From: Lingula anatina
Lineage: Eukaryota > Brachiopoda > Lingulata > Lingulida > Lingulidae
Direction of reading: 5' to 3'
Assembly (NCBI RefSeq): GCF_001039355.2
Contig: NW_019775751.1
Location: 160,428 to 224,427 of the forward strand
DNA: 64,000 bases
Under the pieces are notes generated by a model. The model was not told where the DNA came from, made no database searches, and was given only the letters and a program-made list of their open reading frames with translations. Positions 12,592 to 25,939 of this stretch are shown here, piece by piece. Position 1 is the stretch's first letter. Each line of letters begins with the position of its first letter. The translations under genes were made by a program, and so were the position numbers.

Positions 12592-14938
12592 ATGAAAATT
12601 GAATTCGGAAATCAAAGACAGGGTCTCTGGGCCTCAGTTTTTATTATATGTCTGATCGTAAATGGTCAAATTTCTACCGAGGCTAAGAACTGCAAGAAGA
12701 TCGATGACTGTTCCTGTGAGTTCGACGACGGAAGTGGACGAGTTGACATACGGGGTCTTGGTAAACAGGACGGAACGCCAGCGTAAGTTATACCACGGGT
12801 ATTAAGTAATAGTAGGCCAACATTATTGCCTTTTACCAGAGAAAGGTGTCAGAGCTTTCTTTCTTCAGCAGTCAAAATCTGAGGTGTTTGGGAAAATGTC
12901 ACTGATAACCGTTAGTAGCAGTTGCCTGTGCGTCATCTAGTGTATCAATATTTATTTGACTTACACTACGCTGAAATCGCGTGAAACATACTATAGATTT
13001 AAAAAAAAAAAGAGCTGCCAATTTAACAGTTATAGGCCTATATTTTCCATTTTTCTATACTGCTTCTAATCCAGTCTGACTTCCTGTCGAAATTACACTT
13101 TTCCTCGTTTTCAGTACTCTTTACAGTGCTAGTAGTCTCTATACGCACAGAGCCACAAGGACCCATTCACGTTTCGTAAAACATGTAACAAGTATTTATA
13201 AAGAAAATCAACCATTATGTCTATAAAAACATTATCTAGATAGCCTCATTCCCCGATGAAGATGTTCTGCTAGTCAACAAAATATTGGGGATAAAAAACT
13301 ATTTCAGTATTAAGCTGTTGGCCGAAGAAAAATTACTCCATTCTTAAAAACATTACGTATACACAACTATTGAAAAGGATAAAGAAAAGGGATAGAATTG
13401 CTTCTAAGTGTCTGTTTGTCTCTCTGTATTCATTTGTCTCTTTGTTCATAGGTTCAGCGCTAACGAGCCAAATAATTATTGGAATTACCAGTACAACCCA
13501 TGTTACCCGTTTTCACAGGGAGCCTACTGTCAGAACGTCGCAGTAAGTGTACAGTTTACAGTTGTCCTTTTTGGAAGATATTCAGGATCTTACATGTTGG
13601 TTATAGTTTTGACCATCTAACTACGGCCTTTCAAGTGATAGCGTTTGGTTGTATTGTTGTAGTTCATAAGGGGCAGCGCGTGACGTCATGAGCAGCCACT
13701 CTTTCCAGCTGGCAAAAACAACCCAAGTATCGAGACATTTTCAAATACTACTTTAACGACAGAGGCACGCTGCTGGGAGAGATGCGTTAACAGTAAGAGG
13801 GTGTTGGAGGCCTGGCTAATGCTTCTTTGCTTTTATCATACTATTTAATAATATACTTAAATTCTATCCAGGTCTGCCAGAAGTCGAGCGGTGGAGACTA
13901 TGGCTATCCCATAGGCCGGCAGGATTCAGCAGAGTGGAGCTTTGACCCCAAGACACAACAAGTCCAAGTACAGTACTCAGAGTCCACGGGGCTAAAAGAG
14001 TAAGTTTGGGTCTCATTCTCATTTTCGACCGAGCATACATGTAGTATAGGCACCGCATGTACATGTAACAAATTCACAGGTGTCCATATTGGATTTGGCA
14101 ACCATATTGGAATTTTCAGACACCTCCCCTATATATCCAGAAATACTAAGAATACCATTTTCTATAACCATGCCAAATTTCTAGCTTGTGGGTAAAAGTA
14201 CACAAATTACATTAACTACACCATAGTATAACCATTCTCTTCGTTTGCTGTGTAATCTTTTTCTAGCCATTGTTATCGTGGCAGGAAAAGAGCTGTACTG
14301 GGGGTGATGCAAACAGGTGTCTACTTTCGAAACCTAAAACTAAAACAAACACGTTACTAAAAGTGCTTTGAACACGGTCTGCAAGACGCTGGGGACATGG
14401 AAGAATATAAGGACGATATATACATTAACTTTTTTTTCTTATATGCAGGAGCACCATAGTGACGTGGAAATGTGACCCCGGCGTCACTGGTGATGCGACC
14501 TATAAGGCAAACACTGGAAACACGTCACCATATGTGAGTGCACTGTACTTAACCTAGGCTCCATTTAGAATAGGGGAATAACAAGTCCGAGGGTCCAATA
14601 TACATATTGTTATGCGATATTTATGAGAAAAAAAATTAATTTCTCTTCTGCTACTGCCCTCTAAGCAATTTCCAAATTTATGTAAATTTCTTTTTTTTAA
14701 GATAAAAGATACGTCTCCGAGTTTCGATTGAAATAAATTACGAGAAAGCTGTTCGTTTATTCATTCCTTTATCTATTTATTTCTTTATTCTTTGATTACA
14801 CTTAACTTCAGATTATAATGTTAACAACACTTTCAGACGCTCACTGTTACCCATGCAAGTGCGTGCCCGTCTCATAACACTGGTAACACTGGGATCAGTG
14901 GGGGTACCGTACTCATTATTGTGTAGGTACTCAACTTC

Positions 14939-14974
<36 letters not shown>

Positions 14975-15631
14975 GGCCACTCTCTCTCTCTCTCTCTCTC
15001 TCACTTGCGCGCATTGTATAATCGGTGTATCGTTTACATCATTTCCAACGCAAAAAGCGATGTCGTAAACGGATGAATCGTCTGTATTAGAGATTTTCAA
15101 TAATGAAATCATGCTATTTATCTATTTTATTGATTTACTATAATTTTTTGTTAAACAATTTGGGTTTATATATTTCAGGTTCGTAGTTCTTTTACTGGTT
15201 TATGTAATAGCTGGCATAATATTCAATAAAGTAAGAAGGCAAGCCTCGGGAGCCGAACTCATCCCTAATGCAAACTTTTGGAAGGGTTTCCCATTTTTGG
15301 TAAAGGTAAAGGATGCATTTTATGTAATGAAGAAACAAATAAAGAACGATAAATAGAAGTCCAAAATGAAAGAAAGAAAGAAATATAAACTAAGAAAATA
15401 ACGTTGACAGAAGATAAAAGAAAAGACAGAAAAAGAAATAAATCATTCTAAAAGGGATAGTATGATTCGTCCGCAAACAAATCACTATTTTAAACAAGGC
15501 TATATGTTGAATAGAAAACAAGGAGATACGCTGTGTCAAGTTTTGTGTGATAACACCGATATGTGAAAGCTTGGAACTTATCCTATGATAATGTGAAAAA
15601 TTCCACCCAACAACATTGTATTTAGGCCTAC

Positions 15632-15672
<41 letters not shown>

Positions 15673-15823
15673 GTTGTTGTTTTTGTTTTTGTTATTATTC
15701 AACCTCCTGAGTGTTACTAAGGTCTGAGATGTGACAATGCTCTGTTTGTTTCAGGATGGTGCTGTATTCGTGTTTACTGGATGTAAGACGGACAGAATTT
15801 ATAAAAACTTGGACTCAAAATAG
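12592..15823 (+). CDS. M6P-receptor/Atg27-like type I membrane protein, paralog A
   Basis: Seven exons: 12592-12782, 13452-13542, 13872-13999, 14449-14533, 14837-14922, 15179-15305, 15755-15823. All phases match and give 258 aa. The start follows a short 5' leader, and a signal peptide occupies about residues 1-31. The lumenal part begins NCKKIDDCSCEFDDGSGRVD and continues with NPCYPFSQ, a cysteine pattern of MRH-type lumenal domains; IGRQDSAEW supplies the conserved Gln of sugar-binding MRH domains. A helix around residues 186-209 (TVLIIVFVVLLLVYVIAG) is followed by a short tail with ELIPNANFWKGFPFLVKDG. Such proteins act in Golgi-endosome sorting or autophagy-related traffic. Whether this one binds mannose-6-phosphate is unknown, since the other binding residues could not be assigned. 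It lies head-to-tail with a paralog at 18019. Confidence 0.82.
13600..13760. other. Intronic patch with TGACGTCA
   Basis: A single consensus CRE-type octamer (GTGACGTCATG) lies in the second intron of paralog A. It is recorded only as a motif, with no evidence of function. Confidence 0.2.
14558..14604. repeat. Half copy of foldback MITE F3
   Basis: GGCTCCATTTAGAATAGGGG and the following bases match the left arm of the complete element at 22270-22427. The right arm is absent, so this is a truncated copy. It lies in an intron of paralog A. Confidence 0.65.
14940..15002. repeat. CT microsatellite, interrupted
   Basis: Two long CT runs separated by ACCGGCCA in the intron just after exon 14837-14922. 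Confidence 0.92.
15638..15700. repeat. ATT trinucleotide microsatellite
   Basis: Run of TTA/ATT triplets grading into TTG, in the last intron of paralog A. Confidence 0.9.
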
Positions 15824-18018
15824 CCCTCCTGACCTAGATAGGAATGAATATTTGTAAAAATAATGTATTTACTGTGAGGACTATAAACACATGACTAAAA
15901 TTAAGAACAAACAGACGTTGGGGAGAGTTGGAGGGGGTGGTGGTGTTTGGTGGTGTTTGGTGGTGACGAAGAATCAACTCCCTTTTCGAAGACAAAATGG
16001 TAAAATCAACCCAATTTTCTTCCGAAAAGCCACACCTTGTGGTGTTACAGAAGGGCCAAAGGGCACAAATTGCCCCATTTCTTCAAAACTAAATGCTTGT
16101 GATTTAAGGCGTGGTAGGTTAAAGCATATGTAACCCCCTTTGTATATGTCCAAGGTCTGTCATTGCCTTAAGTAAGGCCTAATAGCAAGTGTCCTCAAAT
16201 ATGAGAAATGTAACAAAGATGATACATGTAACAGATATTTAAAGGTTTGTGCTCACACATCCTGTTTTTAATTTTTATTCATTATTTATTTATATCATTT
16301 ATTACCCATACTTCCTGCTTCAAAATATATTTATTTACTCACTTATTTATATACCACACATCTTGTTTAAAGTTATTACCTTTTTTTCGTTAACTAATTT
16401 TCTTCATTTTTTTTTTTCGCAAATAAACGTTCATGTACTTACTGTTCTACGGGAGTTAAAATCCTTTATTTTTCTCAAGCCACTCCATATAGAGTTGGGG
16501 TGCTTATAATCATTCAGCCAAGCTGTTCTCGCACTGGGTTCCTTCACTCGAAAGCATCGCATATTGCGATACCACATACTCTAGGCTACAGTGTATTATA
16601 TGGGGCGAGTATGGGCGAGTTACGGAATCGAGACACTTGCGCTCGGTCGCAATGAGCGCTGCTTTCGAGTTACGAGGCCCAGGTGTACATTCACGAGCGC
16701 ATGCTCTTTTATATTTATTTCACTAATGATCAATTTCACACTCATATACACATAGACTTTTTCTTACTTTCCGTTCCCTGTTTGCTTAGACGAAAGCAAG
16801 TGGCGTTTCATGCAGTATGACGTCATACAGCATGTGCATTAGAAAGCACACACTGGCGTGGGCAGATATGCGGACGCTCAAGAGAGATCTAGAGAAAACA
16901 CTGTCTATCGCTTTCAGTACTAAACTCCACATATTATCCATTCGGTTTTCAGATACCCATCTATTGGAAATGTGTCCACCGCGCCAGTCGATTTAACGGC
17001 AGACTGTCTTAAGGACACATCCACGTTATCTTGAACGCGAAGAGATAACTGGTGGGGGAGGGGAAGCGTTCAGGCAATACCTTTGTACCCATCTCTCCCC
17101 TCCTCTCGTCGATAACCTCTTACACGGGGCTCACACTTTGCAAACTCCTTCCGCTGGAGTCAATAGTCATCAGTTCATCGTTTTAAACATATTATGCAGA
17201 AGAAAATGATCAGTTGCATTGATTTCATTTTCTTTAAGTAATTCAATGAGGCCGTTGATAAACGTCTTTTCTATAGGTTGAACTCGTGCACGATTTAACC
17301 GATACAAACCAACAAAACTCAAAATAAAGTTAGTTTTACTGGTTACTGGACGGACAAGTCAGATATTGATACAGAAATACTCACGTCAAGTAAATAGGCA
17401 ATGCAATATTGTTATTTAGTTAATATACGCATTGATATATGAGGAAATGAGAAGTCAGAAGTTTTCTATTACCCCTGTGTGACGGGGTTTAACTTCATAT
17501 GCCCTTGATAACGTGTTCTAGTATATGTATATATGGGTCAGGTGACCCATATTTATTGTCAAAAGTTTAATTTTGAGAAACATAACACTGCAAGAGAAGG
17601 CAAATAGCAAGAAGAACCAGGGGAGACAAATTGGATTGAACCTACGGACTAAGGGAACTTGAGTGATTACCGGTGCGAGCACATCGTTTTCCAGGGTGCT
17701 TCAAGTGAAGAAATGAACGCACTATAGGTGCACTGGTATAGGCCCTTGCATTTTCTGACAAGAATCCTACATGAGCGGGAATAATAACCGAGGATTGTAC
17801 TAGCGCAACAAGAACAATTCTACGATTCCAGACTCAGGATTTGTATAATCTCTTGAAAACTGTCTCCTGAACATTGAATTTGATCTACGTTCGTATCCCG
17901 CAGATACAATGCATTAAGGCCTAATTGCAATATACACATTAAAACGCTTGACATCGTGATACAGACTTTTCACTCTTAATCATAAAGTACACTTCTGAAG
18001 GAAAAGAACCCCTTAACC
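15824..18018. other. Intergenic between the two M6PR-like paralogs
   Basis: Contains the 3' UTR of paralog A, T-rich sequence (16260-16440), and an imperfect inverted repeat around 16545-16675 (CACTCGAAAGCA against TGCTTTCGAGTTACG). No coding exon recognised. The last part must hold the promoter of paralog B, but no TATA box stands out. Confidence 0.5.
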
Positions 18019-21000
18019 ATGGACAAGAAAGAGAACGTGCTTTGTATGATGTTGGCATGGAGTTTGGTATTAAGTTTTACATTCAATATTGCCGCGGCAA
18101 GAGACTGTGTCAAGGTCAACGATTGTTCCTGCCAAATGGATGACGGTTCTGGGTTGGTGGACATTGCCACACTGGGGAGGACGGACGGTAAACCGGCGTA
18201 AGTATAATATATTGTACACGAAGATACAGTATTTGTTCATCTCATTGGAATGTCATACAATGTGTGGGGTGATTTGTTTGGGACTGGTGTCCCGTTCCTA
18301 CTTTTTCGGCACTATTGCAGCCCCCCCCCATATAACTCTGATTTCGATATCTTTTATATTTATTAATTTGTGCGGTGACTTTGACCAGTGCCTCCGATAT
18401 TAAAATAAATTTGCTGTAATCTCATTTGCCATCTAGTTTGAAGGTTTAATTAAAATATAAGAAATTATTTACTTATATTCCAAACTATTGTTTGTAGTGC
18501 ATAAAATTTATTTGAAATGCAGAGACATTGATGAAAGTCGCCTTAACATAAAATAAAATAGGGGAATTTAAGAGGGTGGGGGGATACTGCAAAAGTACGC
18601 TTTTTCACCTATACCCACTACAAGTTTCATTTAGCTAGTTAGATTGTTTGAATGTTAAATTAGTGAAAGATAACGTCAGACACAAAAACTAATCATTGCT
18701 TTTACGAAAAGGTACCCACCCCCCACCTCCCCCACAGGTTCACTTAACTTTATTTTCTGATTAGAACCACTTCCGAGGCGCCTGTCATGCACCGGTGGTT
18801 CTGATCCTCTCCATATGTCACCTGACCTTCTCCACCATGAGCTGACCTTTTCGACCTTGACCTAACCTTCTCGACATCATCAACCACTGACTGTATCCTT
18901 CTGTTATAACTCCTTGCTGTAACTATGGTTAGGAGTATGGTCTTGTAAGAAGAGGGCGGTAATACATGTATTCTCGCTTGTTAACCTCACACAACTTTTT
19001 AAAATATTTTTGTGCAGATTCTCAGGCTTGGATCCTAACAGTGTGAAGTACTCGTACAACCCGTGCTACCCTTTTACAGACGGAGCGTGTGAAAATGTGG
19101 CGGTAAATACTCTCAATATCACCTTACGTATTTTAAGTGTGTGAGACAAAACTTAGATACACTGGTAATATATATATTTAAAATAATTTAAATCTAAATT
19201 TATAATGCATTTCTTTTACTTACGATCTCTCTCCAAAGAGGACTACTATGATAGAAAACTCACGACAGTTTTGTTTATATTTATATATTCGTATTTTAAA
19301 CCCAAAAGCACAAACTGTTATGATTTGCTATCATATTATGTCAAATATCGGTTGAAACCAGCCTCGTTTCAAAACGCATATCCTACTCACGTCGTTCTCG
19401 AATAATTAGGCCCCACGTCTTCGTAGTTCAGCGACGATTATAAGTTCTCGCGAAATAACGAGGTGTCTGATAACGTACTATTGTGCAAAAAGAAACTGCA
19501 ACACTTAAGAGAAAACAACCAGAAAAGAATATTATTTATACATTTTATAATATATTTTGTTCATTTTTTTTATTCGCTATCGCATTGCACCTGCTTGTCT
19601 TTGATTATCCTGGTCTCTCTCTCCTCCCACACCTCGCTTGATTTTCCGACTTAGGGGCAATTCCCTTTTGCGTTGGTACACTCCACCGACCCCATTTTCA
19701 CGTAAAATGCTGTTACATTTCATGTATATTCACAGGCGTGCCAAAACCTTCAAAACCAAAACATCCCTATTGGAAAGCAGGATGGTTCTCTTTGGAATGT
19801 TGACCCTGCCTCTAATGAACTCATTGTGACGTATACACAGAACACTACAGGCCAAGAACAGTAAGTTCTGACATCATCACATGAATCGGTGACGTGTACA
19901 CAGAGTCTAACGAATAAAAGAAAATTATGACATCCACACAACTTATAATGACGCATTTTCAATAAGTCAACATGTGCAAATAAGGCACCTAGCTTAGAAT
20001 ATTTGGACACTGTCATCAGTGATAGTCCTTAGAGGTGTGCGGATGTTCGAATGTGTGTGACGTTACATAGAGGAATAACTGATAATCTCACCATTTGTGG
20101 TAATCAATCCCTCACTTTTACAGAGTCACCATCGTCACACTGGTATGTAACAAAACCATCACTGACACGGCTGATTACATCGCAATAGGCACTGTCACGG
20201 GGAATGCTCCCTATGTAAGTACATCGCAATAGGCACCGTCACTGGGAATGCTCCCTATGTAAGTACATCGCAATAGGCACCGTCACTGGAAATGCTCCCT
20301 ATGTAAGTACATCGCAATAGGCACCGTCACTGGGAATGCTCCCTATGTAAGTACATCGCAATAGGCACCGTCACTGGGAATGCTCCCTATGTAAGTATAT
20401 CGCAATAGGCACCGTCACTGGGAATGCTCCCTATGTAAGTATATCGCAATAGGCACCGTCACNNNNNNNNNNNNNNNNNNNNNNNNNNNNNNNNNNNNNN
20501 NNNNNNNNNNNNNNNNNNNNNNNNNNNNNNNNNNNNNNNNNNNNNNNNNNNNNNNNNNAATGCTCCCTATGTAAGTACATCGCAATAGGCACCGTCACGG
20601 GGAATGCTCCCTATGTAAGTACATCGCAATAGGCACCGTCACGGGGAATGCTCCCTATGTAAGTACATCGCAATAGGCACCGTCACGGGGAATGCTCCCT
20701 ATGTACATGTAAGTACATGGATCATGGAGTTTTGTCTGAAAGAGGGGAAATGGGGAGAAAGGGGGAGGGGGAATGGCTCCCCCACGTCCCCTCAACATGG
20801 GAGATACTTCACCATTCCACTTCTTCCTCCCGAAACATAGTTTACTAATCCAAGCATTTCATTCTGTCCCTGTGCTACACACCTCTTTATAAAATTTTCC
20901 AAGTCTACTTATTATATTTGGCGAGCGAATGTCCCCGTACGGCCCCCGGGCTCTGTCCTCTTAACAAAGTTTTAAATTTCCCGATGGAACTTTTATCAAC

Positions 21001-22863
21001 CTACATATGGGATTAAGGTTGTCAGATATTTAGTCACCCTAACAAAGTCCTATGTGATCCTATAAGATCCTGTAGGATCCTATAGCTCTTTTTCGTAAAG
21101 GTAGTATTTATTGCCAAACGGCGCTAAAGCTGGGTTTTGGAAAATATGTTCTTGTCGTTCAAAGATGAAATTGCTAAGCAAAGTTATCACTTTTGTATTT
21201 TCTTTGTAGTTTTTAAGTATCAGTCACAAGTGCGCATGCCCAGGACTTTGCACGCCAGGTCTGAGTGCAGGAACCGTCATCATCATCGTGTAGGTATCGC
21301 AGCATTCGGCCATCCTCGGGCGATTCCGTATCTAATCAAATCTGTGTAGATTAAAGTTTCATATGGTTCAATGTGCGGAATCGACCGAATATTCCAGAAT
21401 GGGTCTCATAGATATAAATGTATTTTTTCTTTTCATTTATTTGGAAATGCTAATATAGTCAGTAAGTAAAGCGTGTATTTCGTACCCCATTTTGCCCGAT
21501 TCTCTCATCACGCCCCCTCCCCCTAAATTTGTTTTCTGTACCCTCCGAAATACGACTCGGGAATCATAAAAAGATACTTGTATTAAAACGTTTACCATTG
21601 CTTGTTAAGACCTTAAAATATAGAAAAAAACACGTTCGATTTAAGCTCGTCGTAGTTGTCTCTTATAATATCTAAAAACATAAAATCTGTTTCAAATAAA
21701 ACCGGCGTGACAGCAATGGTAGTCTTAGGAATGGAAGTCCCATATGATTAGTACAGGTAAGAGTTGGTCGCAGTATTGTCACCTGTACAGGGTGCCGGGG
21801 AGCAGACAACGGTTCCTAGCGGACTACCATTCTTGTCATACAGTCACCGGTCTGGACGCAACCAATGCATTGTAACCATTTCTGTTGTCAGGTTCTTCTG
21901 CGTTCTTGCTGTATATCTCATAGGAGGAGTGCTGTATACTAAATTTGTAAAGAAATCCACGGGAATGGAGTTAATACCAAATTTGGACCTGTGGAAGACA
22001 TTCTTTCAGTTGATAAAGGTGAGGAGACGAACTGTATATATCGGCAATTTTCGGGCTTTTTCGGTGGAACTTAAAGACATGCGTTTTCTCAAGGTTAGCT
22101 ATGCACAGCGTCATCTCGAGATTAAGAAAAGAATGGTTAATCGAGTTTTATATATTGTTATCCTTTTCATTTTCTCAGCCCTTTAAAAGCTTCTTACTCT
22201 CCCTTCAATCAATATCTATATATAGATAAGTAACACAGCCAGTACTAATAACCTACTTGTACGGCATAAGCCCCATTTAGAATAGGGGACTAACAAGTCC
22301 GAGGGTCAAATATGGCTGACTCACTTGAATACTTCCCCACTGGATATCTGTTCAGTGTCTTTTAGCGATGGGGTGGGGTGCCATATTTGACTCTCGGACT
22401 AGTTAGTCCCCTATTCTGAATGGGGCCATACTCCCAAGTATTATAGGCCAAAAATAGCTGCCCCTCTACCTCCCCCAAGCACTTGTCTCTTTGTACTGCT
22501 CTGGACGCTCTTGTTAGGGCGAATGCATTTTAAAAATCAAAATCAGGCAATGATATGATATATGAACAAAACTTTGTTTAGATTTCATTGTTTTATATGT
22601 TAAACTTGACTTTAATAAAATCCTAATGACAAAGTCAAATAGGCGGGCTACCGTCTGTACATGTACCACGTCTGGAGTAGGAAAACATGATTCTATGAGT
22701 AAACATGCATAAAATAGGGTATTACTGAAAATTAATTGATATGTAAACTTATTGCTGTCAATAAATACAAATAAAGTGTCATTAACTGTTGGCTTTTTTT
22801 TTTCAGGACGGTTTCATGTTTCTCGTCGGGAAGTGCAAAAGGAGCCAGTATGATAAAATATAA
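18019..22863 (+). CDS. M6P-receptor/Atg27-like type I membrane protein, paralog B
   Basis: Seven exons with the same phases as paralog A: 18019-18197, 19018-19102, 19736-19860, 20124-20214, 21210-21289, 21892-22018, 22807-22863, giving 247 aa. The signal peptide is about residues 1-30 (ends AAARDC). The lumenal domain has DCVKVNDCSCQMDDGSG, NPCYPFTDGAC and IGKQDGSLW (the MRH-type Gln). A membrane helix around residues 180-202 (TVIIIVFFCVLAVYLIGG) precedes a tail with MELIPNLDLWKTFFQLIKDG. Conservation of the tail between paralogs suggests a functional sorting motif; this is inference. The donor of exon 4 (20215) is the first of an array of tandemly repeated donors (see 20173-20715). Paralog B is tandem to paralog A in the same orientation, so local duplication is the likely origin. 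Confidence 0.82.
20173..20715 (+). repeat. 44-bp minisatellite made of exon end plus 5' splice site
   Basis: The last part of exon 4 of paralog B and its donor are tandemly repeated with a 44-base period. Each unit contains ATCGCAATAGGCACCGTCAC and ends CTCCCTAT followed by GTAAGTA. Six to seven units precede a run of Ns (20463-20558) and three to four follow it. The first unit is the coding copy (exon end at 20214). Confidence 0.95.
20463..20558. other. Assembly gap (96 N) inside the minisatellite
   Basis: The gap interrupts the 44-bp array, so the true copy number is unknown. Confidence 0.98.
22270..22427. repeat. Foldback MITE family F3, complete
   Basis: Inverted ends GCCCCATTTAGAATAGGGGA and TCCCCTATTCTGAATGGGGC, continuing inward (ACTAACAAGTCCGAGGGTC against GACTCTCGGACTAGTTAGT). 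About 158 bp, within the last intron of paralog B. Confidence 0.85.
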
Positions 22864-25093
22864 AGATGGCATCAGTATGCCAACTTAGAATTATGTATTC
22901 TGTAAATATTTTTATATGCCAAACGACTTATAATTTACAAATTATTTCAATCGGTGTAACGAGTTAAACCTGGACGAAATTGGTTCAGAATGTTCCGAAT
23001 GATGCTGTTAAAGAGAGAGGCGTTATGTACAGCTTTTTCCAATATGTGATTCATATTAAATTGAAAATTATATTTTCTCATCTTTAATTTTACTGAAATG
23101 TTAAGTTTAAGGTAACAAATAATAGTCATTGTATGCAGTATAATACCACTCATTCTGCTAGTTGAGTCAATGTTAAACTCGAGATTGTGTTAGTTGCGAC
23201 ATGTAATTTGTTCACTTCGGGTATTGTGGATGTTGCGACATGGCGAAGTGATGAATAATTATTCCAAATCAATCTTATCGTATGGAATGTTCATAATACC
23301 CCCCCCCCCCCAAAAAAAAAAAAAAAAAAAAAGAAGATAAATGCATATACATATTAGATAGACTAATATTATATTGTATTTATATAAAGCTTGGACCTAA
23401 ATAGAGAAGATCTTGTTAGGTCCAAGTATAAAGGAACAAACTCGTGATAAGCGTCTATAATGGCGCACCAAGGGGAGGATGAGAGGGGCACTTTCCCCTC
23501 ACTTAGCTCCTTTATCTTCTATAATAATAAATAATCAATTAATAAAATTGATAACACGGAAGCGAGCTAGCAAACAGTATCATACAATTTTCGATTGTTC
23601 TTGGTACAGTACGGCGCGGAAGAAAAGACGTTGCAGTAGAGAAAAATTTTCTGGAATAGCACTTTGATAAATCAAACCGCTCCACGGTTTGGTCCTCTAG
23701 AACACTTCTTGTGCCTGCAATCACACCTCCCCCTCCCAGGTGGCGTTCGATGGATTGGTATTTTAACAACTAACAACTTAAATCAAATTTTGTGATTCCT
23801 GGGTCGGGCACTGAGATGTTATTTTAAACTTCTCACGAAATGCTTTTCGAAGTCTCGTTTGGTTATCACGTGCAAAGCAGTGCCCGCATGAAAATGCAGT
23901 AGTATCGTAGTAGCAAAGAAGCACTGGTGTGGAGCATATTTGCCAACTGCAATTCTAATCCAAAAAGTACATAGGTTTGTACAGAGAGGAGCATTTATGC
24001 AGTAGATTAGCAGCATGATAGAAGCATGTTTCAAATATGCTAATTAGCTCCCAAATCGAAGCAGATTTGATGATTGCAGTAGTCTACTGCGCTGGAGTAT
24101 CTACTGCATTTTCGTGTGGGAGTCATAACTCTTCTTTACCACAAAATCTTCAATCTGAGCACGAAACAACAACATTAATATTAAATATTTAAAGATTTTA
24201 TTATCTGTGGAAAGTGCGTAATTACTGAGTAGCCATAATTGTTAAACTGCAATGCTACAGTATTTGAATTAGGTAATTTTAACTCCTTTGATATACCTGT
24301 CAACATAACCGTGAGAAAGTCTTTCTTTCGTGAATTTTCCAAAACAAACTGAAGAAACATTGGGTCATTTTTATACAATTTGAACAAGTGCATATAATAG
24401 AAATATCATGGATATACAGTAAATGTGACATGGAAAGGTCTTCAAGGCCATGAAGTGCATATACTTTATGTGACACAAGGCCAGACAAATTGATAAAATG
24501 GTAAACGAGCACCTTATCAAGAATTGCATATAAAAAATTCTCCCTTTGTTTGATAAAGTGTCTTTGATAAAATATTTAAATTCTACATATTACAAACATC
24601 ATACTGGTCCTCAAGACATGCCATTGTATACTTACTTCACAGTATAACCCATAACACAGGAAATAAAATAAAAAATAATATGAACATACTGATTCAAATA
24701 ATTATGATTTTACTTATTCAAATTAATTCAACAAAAAATGTTAGACAGAGATTGGTCTCAATATTTCAGCACACACAAAAGTTTACCCTTAGTGCAGTAG
24801 TTATTGATGACATGTTGCTGTTATTTTATTCGCCTTCTCATACTAAAGGAATTGGAATGTTATGCTAAGTATATTGGAATTCATCGTTTTTTTTACATGG
24901 AAGAACATGAAAAATAATATATAACAAGTAAATGCAGTGCTCTGACATAGGTTCCTCTACATATATTGAGACTCATAGCAATGTTTAAATTTTCTTGTTC
25001 CTTTTGTGCTGTGATTCACAGAAAAACCCATTTACCAGATCCTTTGTCTATATAAAAATATATATTATCCAAGTTTTATTTAGTTTATCCTAA

Positions 25094-25128
<35 letters not shown>

Positions 25129-25343
25129 AAATGAATACAATAAAATGCAACTTGAAATAATTAATCAATTGAATAAATACATGTGTTACTCTTCTCAGAA
25201 CCACATTTTTGGAAATCAATTTAAAGAAATTTTGTGATCGTGTTATTTTGTTATAATGTGCACTACACAAACAAAACATTTTAAATTAATTAATGGTATT
25301 TGCACTTGAAAATTGCTTTTATCACTTCTAAAAACAGGTGAAA
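22864..25343. other. Intergenic region with mononucleotide and AAAT repeats
   Basis: Includes a poly-C/poly-A junction (23297-23333), an AAT-rich tract at 24660-24690 and an (AAAT)n run at 25093-25130. Several short open frames on either strand have no splice context or recognised family. I see no gene that I can support. Confidence 0.5.
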
Positions 25344-25596
25344 GGGACTATTCCCACAGATATTTGGATCAATCTATCTCCCTGGGGAGTCTCACTACAT
25401 TGCTATCAACTTAACCAGCGTAAATGTCTGTTACTCCAAGTAAAGCTGTAAGGGGGTAATTATCTATACCCACTAGCTGATTCAATAGGCGTGACAGACA
25501 TTTAAGCCGGTTAAGTTGATAGCAATTTAATGAGACTCCCCAGGGAGTTGGACCAATCCAGATGGATTGATCTATGCATGGGAACCCAGTCTTAGT
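25344..25596. repeat. Foldback MITE family F1, copy 3
   Basis: Carries GGGGAGTCTCACTACATTGC at its left arm and the matching inverted arm near 25517-25545, and ends with GATCTATGCATGGGAACCCA. It has the same structure as the copies in the Ig gene. Confidence 0.78.
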
Positions 25597-25939
25597 CATA
25601 AACCAGTTCTGTAAGAAACTTCCCCTTACATCACAAGACCTTACCACTGTAAGTTTTGGTTCATGCAGGCCTGGATGTAGGTACATGAAGGTTTCATATG
25701 GTAAAACCTCCACATAATTTGATAAAGACACCCCACCCTCCCTCTTTGAAATTAATGGATGAGCCTCGAGCAATATTCTGGATGAGTCAGCCTAAAGTGC
25801 TGCAAAATGACCCAAAGTGCTTACTCATCAACCAACCTATACCATTCATTAACTTTTATCATATATATATGCTATTTATAAAGTCCTTATGATAAGACCA
25901 TTAAATGTGATTGACCACAAGTCAACACACTAGTTTTTC

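Noticed and set aside
13864-14101. Minus-strand open frames opposite exon 3 of M6PR-like paralog A
   Set aside because: They are antisense shadows of the spliced plus-strand exon.
14813-15112. 99-residue minus-strand frame with RERERE repeat
   Set aside because: Translation of the CT microsatellite; no signal or splice support.
24181-24512. Two overlapping minus-strand frames of 70 residues
   Set aside because: No family resemblance and AT-rich composition; no splice sites in phase.
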